From: Acanthornis magna
Lineage: Eukaryota > Chordata > Aves > Passeriformes > Acanthizidae
Length of the DNA stretch: 64,000 nt
Direction: 5' to 3'
Assembly: GCA_036785705.1 (NCBI GenBank)
Contig: JAWUZG010000056.1
Coordinates: 14,144,001 to 14,208,000, forward strand
The translations under genes and the position numbers were made by a program. Position 1 is the first letter of the stretch; every line of letters begins with the position of its first letter. The notes under the pieces are model-generated. The model searched no databases and was not told the DNA's origin. It saw only the letters and a program-made list of their open reading frames with translations. Of this stretch, positions 1 through 12,110 are shown piece after piece.

Positions 1-3000
1 GAGAAGTAGCGGGATGCAGAAGAGTGGAAACGAGAGATTGGGGCAAAGCTGTTGCAAGGAATTGAAGGTTGCGGTTCTGTGTGGTTGGGAGAGGTGATCG
101 CTGTTGGCAGAGCTTGGCTGGAAAATTATACAGAGACTGGAGGTGACAATATCACATCTGAGGTGGGACCTCAGGGACAGAAACCTGAAGTCAATGGGAA
201 TATTATTCTGAGAGGGGAAGAAACCTCAGACTGGGAGAAGAAGGGTTATTTCCAAATAATGCTACTTATTTTTCTACTTGCAAGGGGTTTTGTTTGCTTG
301 TTTTCAGAGTTTCAATTGAACTTGAAAAACTAGAATTGCATTAAAACAAACAAATATAGTCCCCCTTAGGGCACCCATGTTTGCTCAGAACCCAATCTAT
401 ATTTTCTTTCAGGTCACTCTTAATTTCAATGTATTTTGACATTTAAATTGAGATCTCAAGATCTGATAGGCAAAACCAAAGACATTAAGAATAACAGAAA
501 TTACAGAAAAGACAATACTCAATTTCTTCACACTTGGCAGTCATTTTCAGCAATAGTTACAGCTAGACAAATATTTTGGTTGTAAAAGATTCTTTCAAAA
601 TGCCTTTTTGGTTTAAGAGCAAAGAAAAGAAAAAGACAAACTGACCAAATTGTTTCTTTTGAAGAAGTCTAAGAAAAACTCCAATGTTTTGGTAATTTTC
701 TTTTTCAACTTGAATCGCTCTGTTCTCAGTACACTTTAAGTTGATTAAAATTAAGACTTCCCAAGAATAAAATATTTCACTGTGGATTGTTTTTTTCTTC
801 AACTCACTGAAGCATTCAGGACATTAACAAAAGCTCTTTTTCAGCTGGACTTTAAACAGTCTATTTACAAAAAAAAAAAAATCACAAACAAGCTGAAAAA
901 TCAATTATTCACACAAATCTAGTATTGACCTCTATAAATTACTCAGCCATCCAGTTCTGCCCACAAATTCAGATGTAAGTCACAGTGAAACCAAAGGAAA
1001 TTGTGAATATGAAACTGGCTGTAACTAGGCTGTTTAGCAAATCTTACAAGAAAACATACATTCAAAAAATAATCTAGCAAAGAAAACATGAGGACTAGCA
1101 AAAGAAGTTACATTTTCATTGCTTTTGAAGACAATTTTTGAAACTCCTGAAGACTTCTTTGGCAGTGAACAAGAAACCCCAAATTCCCTTCTCCTTCACA
1201 GATAACTCTTCTTTATGGTTTGTATTTTAAGATTACATTGAGGAACTGAGAGCCTCTGTTGTCTCCTGATTTCTAGTGTGATTTTTAATATGCCCAGAAA
1301 ACAACAGGGAGACATCTGGAAGCACGATCAGATGAGGAAGCCTAGGAACAGGACACGCAGCCTGCAGGTGAATTTTAACCTAGCTGATCCAAGCAGACAT
1401 TTGACCTTTGCTAAAGCCTGGTAGTTCCCATCTTCAGAGTTTCAGTGTCACACCACATTCACTGGGATGATGGCAGAAGAGCAATGAGGGATGCTCAAAC
1501 TCCATCCACTCGTATTGTCCAATTCTGTGCTTTAAATTCCACATATACTTGGAATTGCTTTGAATCTGAAACAGTTGGAAACCATTTGGGGCTTTAAAGA
1601 GAGTCTGTGTTTCAAAACCAATCAAAACTTCTTGCTGTTGTTGTTGTTTTCTCTTTGTGAGGTTCTTACTTCACAGCAAATGGCACAGAAAAGAAGCAAA
1701 CCCTTCTAGAGACATGGTTTTGGGAAAGACTTTCAGTTGTCAAGGGTAGCGTTTGACAAACTTCTCCAAGAGCAGAAAATCCTCTGGCCCTGTTTTATCT
1801 AACTTGGCACAATGAAGGTATGATGCTTACAGAATGCACTGTGTTTACTTTAGCTTCTCTTCCAAAAACTCAGTCAATATTGCAGCTTCACCGTCTTCTT
1901 CTGTAATTGGCAATTACAGCCTGGCTGCCTTGACACCCAAATATCTTCACGTGTGTTACTCTAGTTCCTGCACAGGCAGCTTAAAGCAGGGCAGCAGCGT
2001 GTCTGCATCAAGGAACAGGGTCAGCACTTTGTGTTTAAACCACTGACTCCACACGTGAACTTCCCCCCCATTTTTTGCCTTTCTTTGACCTTCATGTATC
2101 TAACTGGAAAACGACTTCTTGAAAAAAGAAGTGCTGTTCATTGGAGAAGATTCCTGAACAGCAACAACAAAAGTAAAAGGGTTAATAAGGCCTTCCAAAT
2201 TTTCCATTGGGACTTTTGACCTAAAACTTGGGATCATGAAAGCTTTATTTTTCCCCCCCCCCTTCTGGTTGGATCTCCGAATTTCATAGCGTAAACTCAC
2301 TGGAGTGTTATGTGCATCCATGCAGTTTGGAAGCTGCTGCTGACTGACAGCTCCTGGAAGGCCCATAAGACACACCATGTTGATTGCCTCAAAACAAAAG
2401 ATTTAGAGTCTCTTCTGACGAGCCTGCCTCCTCCACTTAATATCTGAGATCTGCTGAGGTGGGTTCTGGAAAGAACATTATTCAGGAAGCACTAACAATG
2501 CACTTTAATTTTCCTCTGGACCTACTTGCTGCTGAAACACTCCCAGTTTGCTTCTGAGAAAACTACTTTCTGATGAACGTTATTTTAAAAGTTGGTGCCT
2601 TGTCCAGGAGAAAGATGAAGACAATTAGTTCTGGCTAATAATGAGAAAAATACTCAACATATTATTTGTACGAATGAAATGTTATGGTGAACTCAGGTTT
2701 TTCTAGGCAAAGAGCCTCATTATATTCAACCTGTAAAAGCATTCTGCTTTCAAAAGCAAAAAAAAAGGAAAAAAACCCAGAAAAACTAGCCCCAAACCTG
2801 TAGCTGTTGTAAACCTTCATGTTTGGTAAAAAAGAAATCCCAGATAAGCACATAGCTCTGATTACATAGACCTGCATTTCCCAGAGTTCCCTTGTATTTG
2901 TAATCATTCAGGGGAGAAAAAAAAGAAAGATACAGAAGTTTTGGGTATTAAGAAAAGGTGAATAAACCCATGGTTAAAAGTATAGCTGCAGTGAAAACAG

Positions 3001-3489
3001 CAGAAAAAATAAAACAACATTTGGAATAAACTTGTTAAGTTAGTGGTACCAGTACACTGTTTGAATAAGCAGTTTATGATCACTTTGTCTGCAAAATTAT
3101 ACAAAACAGAAATTCATAGAAATGCCACAAAAATAAAAAGCCGTAGTGAAATGCTTTCTTAAAATCATAAATGAAAACCAGGAGGATCCTTTAGCACTGG
3201 GAGATGGTGAGTCAGAGAGAAGACAAGTGAAAGAGTTTGGCAAAATAATGAACAGCTCAGAGAAGTTAAATCAAGGAATGATTTATCACTCTTTCTATAA
3301 CCCAAGAACAATGAAGTGCATTTAAATTTGAGAAAGTAAACAGTTTCCTTGGTGTTGCTTTTTTACCCAGTGACTTATTAACCTATGAGATTCATTACCA
3401 CAAAGCCTCTCTGGAGTCCAAAGCAAGATTGAAAAAGCCATTTGACATTTATTTTGATAATGACAAAAACTACTGCTCATTTCAAACAT
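1..3489. other. Non-coding AT-rich DNA, no gene seen
   Basis: All six frames are broken into short open stretches; the longest is about 93 codons (52-333, plus), with no recognisable domain. Short homopolymers occur (A-run near 869-881, C-runs near 2064-2070 and 2253-2262). I see no repeat family or RNA gene I can name. Confidence 0.6.
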
Positions 3490-3665
3490 CTTTAGAGCAC
3501 TTTTTCCAAGGGGTTGGGATAAACCCTCAGGCTCCCTGGCAGAAATCTAAACTCTAATTATTGAGGGTCAGGAAGAAACTTCTTCTCCTGGCAGGTCATC
3601 CCAGAGTTGCCCACTAGAGGGTCTCCAGGGTGTTCCTTGAAGGCATCTGGTCTTGGTCATCATTA
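3490..3665 (+). repeat. Probable ancient interspersed repeat, family uncertain
   Basis: The stretch around GGTCAGGAAGAAACTTCT, followed by GCAGGTCATCCCAGAGTTGC and then a CATCTGGT..TGGTCA block, has the order of words I remember from an old repeat found across reptile and bird genomes. The flanks have decayed, so the ends are approximate. Family assignment is not possible by eye. Confidence 0.4.
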
Positions 3666-3984
3666 ATAGCAAAGAGAGGCCTTATCCAGGATAATCATTC
3701 CCATTTTCCCATGTGCCGGTGTATTCCCGTATGCAAACCCTCTGCAAATGCCTGCGTTTTGCAGAACAGCCCTTTCGCTGGGGAGTTTTCCCGCAGGAAA
3801 AAGGGAAGTCTGCTTGTCCCCCTGCCTGGTTTTAGCTCCCCGGTCCTCCAGGCTCCGACCAGAACAAAGAGCCGTGGGGGAGCAAGGGGAAGACATAAAC
3901 CAGGAGTAACAATCCCGCATCCCTTTGCAGAGATTTTAATGGTATATGTGTGGAAAAGTAATAAATGGGACATAGCCCATTAGG
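3666..3984. other. GC-richer unique DNA, no gene seen
   Basis: Open frames of 117 codons on plus (3630-3983) and 85 and 92 codons on minus overlap each other here. Mutual overlap in several frames with no domain in any is typical of chance open frames in GC-richer DNA. I leave it unannotated as coding. Confidence 0.5.
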
Positions 3985-4405
3985 CAAGAACAAATTTTCT
4001 TCCCATAATTTTATCTTTGTTTAATTGAATATTTAATTAGTATAAATATGAAACTAATTTTTTTACGTGTTCAGTACATTTAGCAAGAAGTGTTGATCCC
4101 GGTCTGCATCTTGAGAGGCATTTATGCAGACACGGACAGCAGCCATGCCCTTCTTGTCCCCTTCTGTGTGCTAATAGAAGTGAGCGGGTCATTTGGCATT
4201 AGCAAAGGAGTAACTTAGCATTTGCACTGAGCTGAATCTTGCCAGACTGTGTGCATATTGGAGCCAGTAGACAGCGGCTCCTTTCACGTTGATGAATGGC
4301 TTTTTTCAAGCGTTCTGCTCCCTAGTTATGAGAAGGGTGACCCGGTCAGGAGACGACTTTATGAAGCTATAAAAAATGTATGTCACTTCGGACTCTCTAA
4401 TGTCA
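3985..4405. promoter_or_regulatory. Candidate conserved non-coding element (enhancer-like)
   Basis: AT-rich core with clustered homeodomain-type sites (TTTAATTG, TTTAATTAG) followed by a mixed-composition stretch free of repeats. This texture is common in deeply conserved enhancers near developmental genes. Conservation itself cannot be seen in one sequence, so the call is inference. Confidence 0.25.
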
Positions 4406-4410
4406 CAGGG

Positions 4411-4471
4411 AAAAAAAAAAAAAAGGGAGAGAGAGAGGGAGAGAGAGAGAGAGGGAGGGTAAAAAAAAAAA
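4411..4471. repeat. A-run / GA-rich / A-run low-complexity tract
   Basis: Fourteen A, then an interrupted GA/GGGA stretch to 4459, then eleven A from 4461. The apparent charged open frame across it (4249-4491) is a translation of this tract. Confidence 0.95.
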
Positions 4472-4479
4472 TCCTGTGC

Positions 4480-5280
4480 ACAAAAAAATAGCAGGGTAAT
4501 AAGCCTGTTTTCAATGCTCTAAATAGCTTTCTGTCTACAGCCCCTGTGTATCCCTGTGAGCTGGGGCTGCCGCTTGCTTCAACAAAGCAGCGAGGGTTTT
4601 GTGTGTGTTTAAAAAGGTTGATTCTCTTTGCCTTCCTATCACAGTAAATGCTTATCATGATGACAACAAGGCATTGGGAACGCAGGTCGGGTGGCTGTTA
4701 CGTCGGCTGCTGCAAAAAAGCTATAATGCACTTTAAAAAAAATAAAAATGTAATCCACTCAAGGTGCCTCTGACTTTTAAGTATGCAGAGCAGCTCGAGA
4801 GAAAGGCACCATAAAAGCAAAGTAGCTTTGAAAGGGCCCTTTCATCTAGTATTTTATAAAGTATTTTCTCTGTGTCACAAAGAATAAAAAGTAAAGGGTT
4901 GCCAGGTATGTTTGCCCCCATGCCTTTGGTTAATACTCTGGAGTTTAAAGATACCGCCGTGTAGATTTTAATAGATGACCCTCTGTAGATCCATAATTTA
5001 GCATTCATTGAATTTTCCTATTTCTTTTTAGGCTTTGATATGCATATTTCATTGCATTAGATGCTTTCCCCTCCCTCATGTCCCCCTCCACCCACCTCCC
5101 AGAGATGTAGCACATTTTATAACTGATGTTAAAATGTTAATTTGCACAAGGTAAGTGGCCCGGAGGGTTGAGGGCAGAGGCCTTTTCTTTATTAGGATTT
5201 CAATTAGTCACGGGCCAAGTTGGGAACGCCCAAGTTCTGGGTTTGAACACCGCCCTTGCCAAAGCTGAGATGCAAAAGCT
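4480..5280. promoter_or_regulatory. Candidate conserved non-coding element block
   Basis: Repeat-free stretch with balanced composition and several ATTA/TAAT cores (TTAATTTGCA near 5137, TCAATTAGTC near 5200), TATGCATATT near 5038 and a CpG-containing patch near 4680-4705. It contains the splice-flanked segment 5032-5150 listed separately. Regulatory role is inference from texture only. Confidence 0.25.
5032..5150 (+). other. Possible exon-like segment (119 nt) with splice signals
   Basis: It is preceded by a short pyrimidine tract ending TTTCTTTTTAG at 5031 and followed by AAG|GTAAGT at 5150/5151, a near-perfect donor. Reading from its first base, all 39 codons are open. The encoded peptide is not recognised. 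Chance matches to donor consensus are expected a few times in 64 kb, so this could be an accident, a non-coding RNA exon or a real alternative exon. Confidence 0.15.
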
Positions 5281-5675
5281 CCTGAACTCCTAGACCCAAC
5301 CACTAGTCTGCTTTCCTGTTTTTCCTGGTGGGATTTCCAGTTCTCACCCCACCCGGCCCTGGAACAACTTGCATCACGGTAGAAACAAGACTGAGCTGCA
5401 AGTCGAGTGCCAGGCTGAGATAAATCATGGACATGTCTTTGTAGAGACTTGGAAACCTCTGTGTTTTTTTGACAAGCAAAAATTGGCCTGGGAGGAACAC
5501 AAATCAGCAGGATTCAATAACAGCAACATGCGAGTCAGTGCAAATGGGCGGAGGCAATGCAGAAATGGAACTTGCACCTTTCTGGGATTCTGGGGGGGCA
5601 CAAAATGGATGTAGCTTTAATTCATTTGGAAGCCCCTGGAGACTGAACTGAGTCCTAATGAAAGTTCCCACCAAA
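5281..5675. other. Unique non-coding DNA
   Basis: Two overlapping frames (5369-5614 and 5469-5651, plus) are open but lack any domain. No repeat or RNA signature is seen. Confidence 0.5.
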
Positions 5676-5770
5676 GTTAATGGACCTGATTCTCTTATTG
5701 CAGGGCGTAATTCTAATTAAGTCAATCGAGTTACACTAGCATAAAACTGGTGGATGTGAGGGGACTAGCA
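5676..5770. repeat. Ancient interspersed repeat fragment (GAGTTACACTRGCATAAAACTGG type)
   Basis: Words CCTGATTCTC, AAGTCAATCGAGTTACAC and CATAAAACTGGTG in this order match from memory an old palindrome-like repeat widespread in turtles, crocodiles and birds. I cannot give its database name. Confidence 0.45.
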
Positions 5771-6429
5771 GGTCTGGGGAGACTTGAGCCTCCTAATGAC
5801 AGGACTAAAATGGAACCCTGAAAATTCCACACGCTCTTTGCACTGAAATAAATTCAGCCTAATCACATCAAAACACATCCAGCAAGCAGTGGCCTGAATT
5901 CTGAGGGATTGTTCCTTGGTTGTAACTGTGTAATCCCATTCTCTTCCTTGTGGAAGCAAGATTAGGATTTTGCTTTCAGTGGTTGGAGAACAGAAAGAAA
6001 TACAAGTCCAGAGAAAGGAAAGCTTTTACTTTGATTATATTTTCACTGTTCTTGACTTTAACCAGTATATACTTAAATCAATAGCAAAGCTCTTGCTTCT
6101 TCCTCACTGAAGGAGACAGACCCTAAACAATAAAGCAAATGGAAGCAAAACAGTGTCTAGTTCCAAAAGCTTTCTATCTATGGAAATGCCTGACAAAGTA
6201 TGGGATGGAGGGGGAGCTTACTGACCTCTGAGGTCTAGCAATTTGTGACAGTGCTGGCTGTCACCGCTACAGCGTCCTACCTTAAGCCCAGTGGCACTTT
6301 TCATACCATGAAAGAAGGAAAAGCATCACCTGGCATTAACTCAGCTCCCCCCTTCTGATCCAGCTGGAGAGCAGATGACCCCAAATCACCAGTGCCTGAG
6401 ATGGAGATAGTGCAGCAAATCCCGAGAGA
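5771..6429. other. Unique non-coding DNA
   Basis: No open frame above about 65 codons and no repeat seen. Composition is ordinary for the window. Confidence 0.5.
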
Positions 6430-6850
6430 GCTATTTAAAGCCACACTCTTTTTTTCTCCCATACTTTCATCCGCTGAAAATATTTAAGCTTGGTAATGCA
6501 TAAAATATATATTTTTGCAGGAAAAAAAATTTCCCTCCATTTAAGAATTTATTAACAATTTACATAATTGCTTAAGTAATCTGCATAATTGACAGAAAGT
6601 TTAATTTGACCCTAGTTCAAATGCAACACTTATGGTTTTAAATTGAAATGGGTATAATTCATTTATGAGAGTAATTAAGCCATAGTGTCTAACAAATACA
6701 ATGTATGCTGCCTGAGGCCTTCAAGGCCAGAACATACTATTAGGATGTTTTATTTAAATATGTCAAATCTGTTCATCTGCAAAGCTGCCTGTGTTAAAAT
6801 ATATCAAATGTCTTACTTGACCTTTAAGGTGCCCTACTGAAAACAGGACA
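6430..6850. promoter_or_regulatory. Candidate enhancer with dense homeodomain-type sites
   Basis: Between 6535 and 6700 there are many ATTA/TAATTG cores (CATAATTGC, CATAATTGAC, GTAATTAAGC) and a SOX-like TTAACAATTT, all without CpG or simple repeats. Such density is typical of conserved developmental enhancers, but AT richness alone raises the number of ATTA words. Conservation is untested. Confidence 0.3.
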
Positions 6851-6852
6851 TT

Positions 6853-6886
6853 AAAAAAAAAAAAAAGAATTAAAAAAAAAAAGAAA
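6853..6886. repeat. A-rich low-complexity tract
   Basis: Two A-runs of fourteen and eleven bases separated by GAATT. Confidence 0.95.
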
Positions 6887-9756
6887 ACACAGAACCACAG
6901 GGGACGACTGCTCTGGCTGAAATTACCCTACCTACCCAAGGTTACAACTGTCCTGTGAGGACAAGGTCCACCAATCCTTCCTCAGTCTGACCAATGTGTT
7001 CCTTCAGCTCTTTTTCCCATTGAAATTTTGGCTGCCAAAGTCCCAGACTGTGCCTATATTTGGGTGTATGGAATCTGATCAGCTGTAACCATTTTGTCTT
7101 TAGAATTGGTAAATAAAAGCCTGATTAATACAGCTTCTGAATAGCAGGTCCTAAATCTGTGGATGTGTAGCACGTTTTTTAATTAAGTCCACTCTTTTTC
7201 TCCAGGGCCGTGGTCAGAAGAGTTGAAATTTGTCTTGAGAAGACCTGTTAGCTGGAAGAATTTTTATTTTCGCTGTGGAATATGTTATTTTTGCCACGTT
7301 GCTATGCTGAGATCCCCTTCTGGGCCTGTAATTTCCCAGGGTTTAGGACTCAGGCTGTGAACCCACGCCTGATTTCATCTGATTCTCCGTGTTGGACAGC
7401 TTGGCTGACTCATCCTCCAAATGCAGTTCCAGACTTGCTGGTGTATAGCAAAACCTCAGCTCCTCAGTCTTTTCAACAAGTTGCCAGTTAGGTACTAAAA
7501 TGCTGATCATTCTTTCTTGAAAGGACATCCCCTGTCATCAGGTGGAAAAATCATGGCTATGCAGTACATGCTATAACTTCTGATCCTTCTTCTGCGGTCA
7601 AAAGAAATGGAATACCAGACAGGACTTTGCTTTTTTTTCCCCTCAAGAGGCATGTTCCTAGTGTATTCCAAGGCAGACCTACTCACTTTTCTAATTAAGA
7701 TATGATGTGATATACATAGGAGGGAGAGATGAGATGCAGGATGAATGTATGCCAAGTAGCGATCTCAATTACCAGCCATGTAGATTAAAACTGATATCAA
7801 GGAATTTATTAAATGCCTTCCATAAGCTACAAGAATATGCAGAAGAGCAGTTTTGCCCACTCTTGTAGTTGTGTCACTGGGTTGATGATGGATGTTTTTT
7901 TTATCCTAAGGAGCAGGTTCAGAGAATGAGGAGCATGAAAAAGATTCCTCTTTCATTAAAAAAACAGAAGAGATGATCAAATCCCAACAGTTCAACAAGT
8001 TACCATGAGTCAGGCAAGCTGCAGCAGCCATTCCTGGGTATGCTTTTATCTGAAAGCAAAGGATACAGGATAAGGCTTACAGGGTTAGGCTCAGCCTGCC
8101 ATGAACGAGGGCAAAGTGATGTCTACAATTTTGCATTTGCCCCAGGCAGAGGAATGCACTTGCAGGAAATCACTGCAGCTCAGCTGGCACATGGTAACAG
8201 TTCCCTGGTAGCAGGTAGGAAACATGCATTTTAACTTGTTCATAGGCATGATGGATAATTGGAAACACCACCCTAATTAATCCTAAATAAATGCGGCCCA
8301 TTAATGGAAGCACATGCTGATTGATTGATTTTCTTAATTTAGATTAAGAACTAAATAGCTAGTTATCTTTTCCCACCCCTAAAATGCAACTTATGGTTTC
8401 AGAATGATTTTCTAGGAAATCAATGTTAGGACAAGGAAGAAGAAATTCCCGGTTAGCTGATGAGCCTGAATGGCCATGCACTGTTCCAAACTGTTAGGGG
8501 TTTTACAGACCTGATTGACAGAGCCAAGGAAGTGTTTATGAGGACAGAGGCAAGACCCAGATTTTAGAGGAAAAAAAATTAAAATCTCTTAAAATGTGGT
8601 TTGTTACATCATTGGATTCTCTTCAGCTGCACTGGTCCTATATAAATGGGTTAAGAATGTCAAAGCCAGCATCATATAAGGGAGAGAGTACATTGTGGTT
8701 TTCAGGAAAGGTCGCATTTAAATGTCAAAGTGAACGTGTTTCTGGCATTGTGTTCCTAACAAGTTAGTGGGATTATTAACTTTGTTCAAAAAAAGGATTA
8801 CATTCTTTTGCTGGTGTCCAATCCCACCTGAGAGGAGACTTTCCCCATGTCTGGGAACTCTCCAGGTGATGTTTCGAAGGAGCATCCTTGGACTGGGAGA
8901 GGAGAGCAGTGGGACAGGACAGTGATTGTGCTGGGGCAGCTCTGAGGTGATTCCCATCACAACCACCAGCTCAGCCCAGGGACGCTGCCCAGAATGTCTG
9001 CAAGGCAGCCTGACCTCAGCATCAAAATCCAGCCCTCTGCAGATCCCTCCGAACATCTTTGATTCCAGAACATCTGCCCAGAATCAAGCACCACCAGCGA
9101 ATTACTGATCATTACTGCTGATCTAATAATAATCTCATAAATTATACATCGCCCTCAGCTCCAGGCAGCCAAGGAGGCAGCATGAAGTACTACTAACCCT
9201 GGAGGCACAGATTTCTTCTGAAGGGCCTCATTTGAGCTTGTACCATCAGTTAAAAGTGAATGGGCTTCACAACATTTAATTGCTGGATTTGGAGTTTCTA
9301 GGTAGGCATCTAGATAGCAGTTGGACACTAGGTAGCACAGAGTGCTTTTATAACTGTAGTAGATAGGCTATTTCTGTAATAAACAATATATTACAACTGA
9401 TGCATAAAATATCATGCGTAATTATTATATGGAAAATCAAATATTTCTTGGCTTAAACCAAACAAAAAACCAAAACAAAAAACCAAACCCAAATCCAGAA
9501 ATAATTTCCTATAGTGTGAAAGTTTAACAAAATTTGTATTTGTAAACCTCTAGCTCAGATTTAATAAAAAGACAAGGGCAGTGATTAAATCAGGCAATTG
9601 ATCATCATTCAGCCCATTTATTTCTGAGCATCATTGCCTAATTCAGTAACCCATGTTTACCATTTCAGCCTGCTTGGAAGCACTGTGGAAGCAAATCTGT
9701 ATGTGAATTTATACTCTGTTGCCCTTCGTAATTAACTCTCCACCCTGCCATACTTT
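6887..9756. other. Non-coding DNA, no gene seen
   Basis: Open frames reach 112 codons (8718-9056, minus) with no domain and an opposing frame on the other strand. The piece near 8265-8350 (CCTAATTAATCC, TTGATTGATTTTC) is repeat-free and AT-rich and could be regulatory. Confidence 0.5.
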
Positions 9757-9800
9757 GTCATAGTATCATGGAATCATTGAGATTGGGAAATAAACCATGC
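9757..9800 (-). mobile_element. CR1 3'-end remnant (short)
   Basis: TCATAGTATCATGGAATCAT followed by a GAGATTGGGAAA stretch resembles the reverse complement of an avian CR1 terminus (tandem TCATAGAATCA then RGGTTGGAA). Only about 40 bases survive, so this is tentative. Confidence 0.45.
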
Positions 9801-10195
9801 TAAACATTGCCCCTTTTTTTTTTTCCCTAGGACAGAACCAGTGTAAACTAAGATAAACTAAGTGCAGGTTCCAATGTGAGCATAGGTTGGTCCCTCACCA
9901 GCAATTCACCGAGGAGCATTGCAGCTCTTTTAAGGAATATCCTGTCAGGATCTGCCTTGCTTTCCAAAGCCTGTCAGTGCAAACAAGGTGGACATTAGTT
10001 TTGAATACCGATCCAGACCAGTCTGACATAACCCTGAAATATCTTTAATCTTTTAACTCCCGCCTCGGTTGAAACCTGAACAAAGGGCTTCACACCAAAG
10101 TTTAGAATCATTGTGTGAGAAGTTATCTTTAACTATATTTCAAAAGCCAACTATATTTAATAACTGAAAGGTAGATTCTCCTACTAGAAAGAACT

Positions 10196-10305
10196 TGCCA
10201 GAGCTCTTGGAGAGCTTGGACAATGCTCTCAGGCACATGGTGTGATTCATGAGGGCCAGGAGTTGGACTTCGATGATCCTTCAAACTCAGGATATCCTAT
10301 ATTCC
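10196..10305 (+). mobile_element. CR1 3'-end fragment
   Basis: The order of CTTGGACAATGCTCTCAGGC, CATGGTGTGATTC, GGGCCAGGAGTTGGACTTCG and AACTCAGGATATCCTATATT matches the 3' end of a common avian CR1 type, with the usual terminal TATTCTATG decayed. CR1 is a non-LTR retrotransposon; copies are mostly 5' truncated, as here. Confidence 0.85.
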
Positions 10306-11944
10306 CATTTTCCACAGTGCATTACTCCAGAAGAAATGCACTGAAATCAGTAGGTCTTCTAAGGATCAGATGTCATGTGGAAGAAAAGGCAATGGACAAA
10401 CTGACAGGCTAGGGGGCACGGATGGGTCCTAGGAAAACTGCACTGACTAAAGTAAAATTTCCGGAACAAATCCCACAATCTGAAGTTTTACCCACCTGCA
10501 TTATTTTTTCTCTTTCATTCCATGTTTTTATCATATTCTTTGCTCATGCCCTGGCACATTATTGTGCATTCCCACAAATAATTGCAAGGGCAGCTGACAT
10601 CATTTAGACATCAAAACACCTGAGAGGGCATTTGGATGTGCGAGTGACCTTAAATACACCCACTGAGAGCACAGAAATGGAAAGAGGGCTTTAAAGTCTG
10701 GCCTCTGGTGTTTAAGTGCAGGTGATTCTGTATCGTTTCATTTGAAGTGGTTCTAGCTGGGCTTGGAATTTGTGTCCCTGCGCCATCAGAATGGCCTGGA
10801 GTTTCTTAATTACCAAACAAATGGAGAGTAGCTGCTTGATTTTGACAGCTCCTTTGTGTATCATTCTTCACAGAACATGAATGATTAATGGAATTTTCCC
10901 AACACAGTCAAAGTTGTTTACTGATGGAATTAAAGCTGAAATTGGCAGTGCTCTTTAGGGAGGGCTTTTTCTATAATGTCACCAGACCTGCCAAGCTCTC
11001 CTAAAAAATAGGAACAATTAGTGATGGGTCAGAAGGATTCTGGGTATTAAAAGGTTTGGTTCTCTCCGGTGAAAGAGAAAAGGGGGGTGGATGGGTGAAA
11101 AAGAAAAGAGGATAAATGAAAAAAACTAAAGCCCATTATTGATTATTTCCCTCAGGGAGTAATATCCTTGGACCCAAGTCCTATTTTTGAATCAAAAGGG
11201 AAAAAAAGTTAAATTTCAATATCTGAAGATGTCGAATACAGAGGAGAAGACAGATAAAGGAAGTCAACGCTCCACATTTTCTGGTTAAGCACATCTCAAA
11301 GGATAAACAAACATGAAAACTACTTGGCTCCAGTGGGTGTGGGCTTCACGTGGTCAGCACAAGGTGACACTTTATGTGTCAGCGTCAAATGTGTTGAGGC
11401 AGTAGCTGTCAAGGGGTGGAAGAAGAGCACAACTGCACAACCACAACAGCTGTGCTTAGAACGTGGCATTTGTGGCTTTGTTGGCACTTTGAGCCTTAGA
11501 AATGCCTGGAGGAACAGCTGGTGCAGAAGGCAACCATTTCTGGAGGACATGGAGTATCTTGTGCATCTTGTCTTGTAGGGAAGGTTACAGGGCTCTAGGA
11601 TGGCCATGGAAAAGTGCCAGTACAGCCTCTGGGAATGGGAATACACCAGCAAAGGAGATAGAGAACACTCTGGGGGTCCTGATATGTTTTGAGAGCATGA
11701 AAGAAAGCTAACTGCAGTGAATCAGGCAGACCTGCAAACGAAATTATTTGGAATTATTCTGAACTTATCCATAATTATTGTTTTTCCCCACATATTTTCA
11801 CCATTTTCCTTCTTGTCCCCTTTCATTGCCAGATTCTACAGGCAGAAAAATTTGTGGGAGTAATATCCTCCCATCAGCAGTGGTTCATCTGGGACACACT
11901 TACAAAGTTCATAATAAAGGCAAGCCCTACAGAGCGTGCTCAAT
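10306..11944. other. Non-coding DNA with an enhancer-like patch
   Basis: No recognisable gene; overlapping open frames of 84-110 codons at 11320-11711 on both strands cancel each other. The part 10790-10990 (TTCTTAATTACC, GATTAATGGAATTTTCCC, GGAATTAAAGC) is repeat-free with several ATTA cores and may be regulatory. Confidence 0.45.
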
Positions 11945-12110
11945 GTTTAAAGTGTTTTATGAACAACTTCACACCAACCCCAAGAGATAGTTAGATAAGC
12001 ATGTGATTTATTTTTATTCCCATTTTCCAGATGGAGAAAAAATAGTGAAGTGACCTTCTAAAGGCCGCAGAAGGAGTTGAAACGGAGATGAGATCAAGGA
12101 GTTCCTGACT
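11945..12110 (-). mobile_element. MIR-type SINE remnant
   Basis: The run ATTCCCATTTTCCAGATGGA, then GTGAAGTGACCTTCTAAAGG, preceded by a degraded GTTTTATGAACAACTTCAC, fits the reverse complement of the MIR core (CTCATCTGTAAAATGGGGAT and AAGTCACTT). Strongly diverged, so ends are approximate. Confidence 0.6.

Noticed and set aside
4249..4491. Charged Glu/Arg/Gly-rich open frame
   Set aside because: It is produced by the GA-rich low-complexity tract.
4978..5000. Resemblance to miR-10 (CTGTAGATCCATAATTTA)
   Set aside because: Only part of the mature sequence matches, with changes inside it, and no complementary arm forming a hairpin is found nearby.
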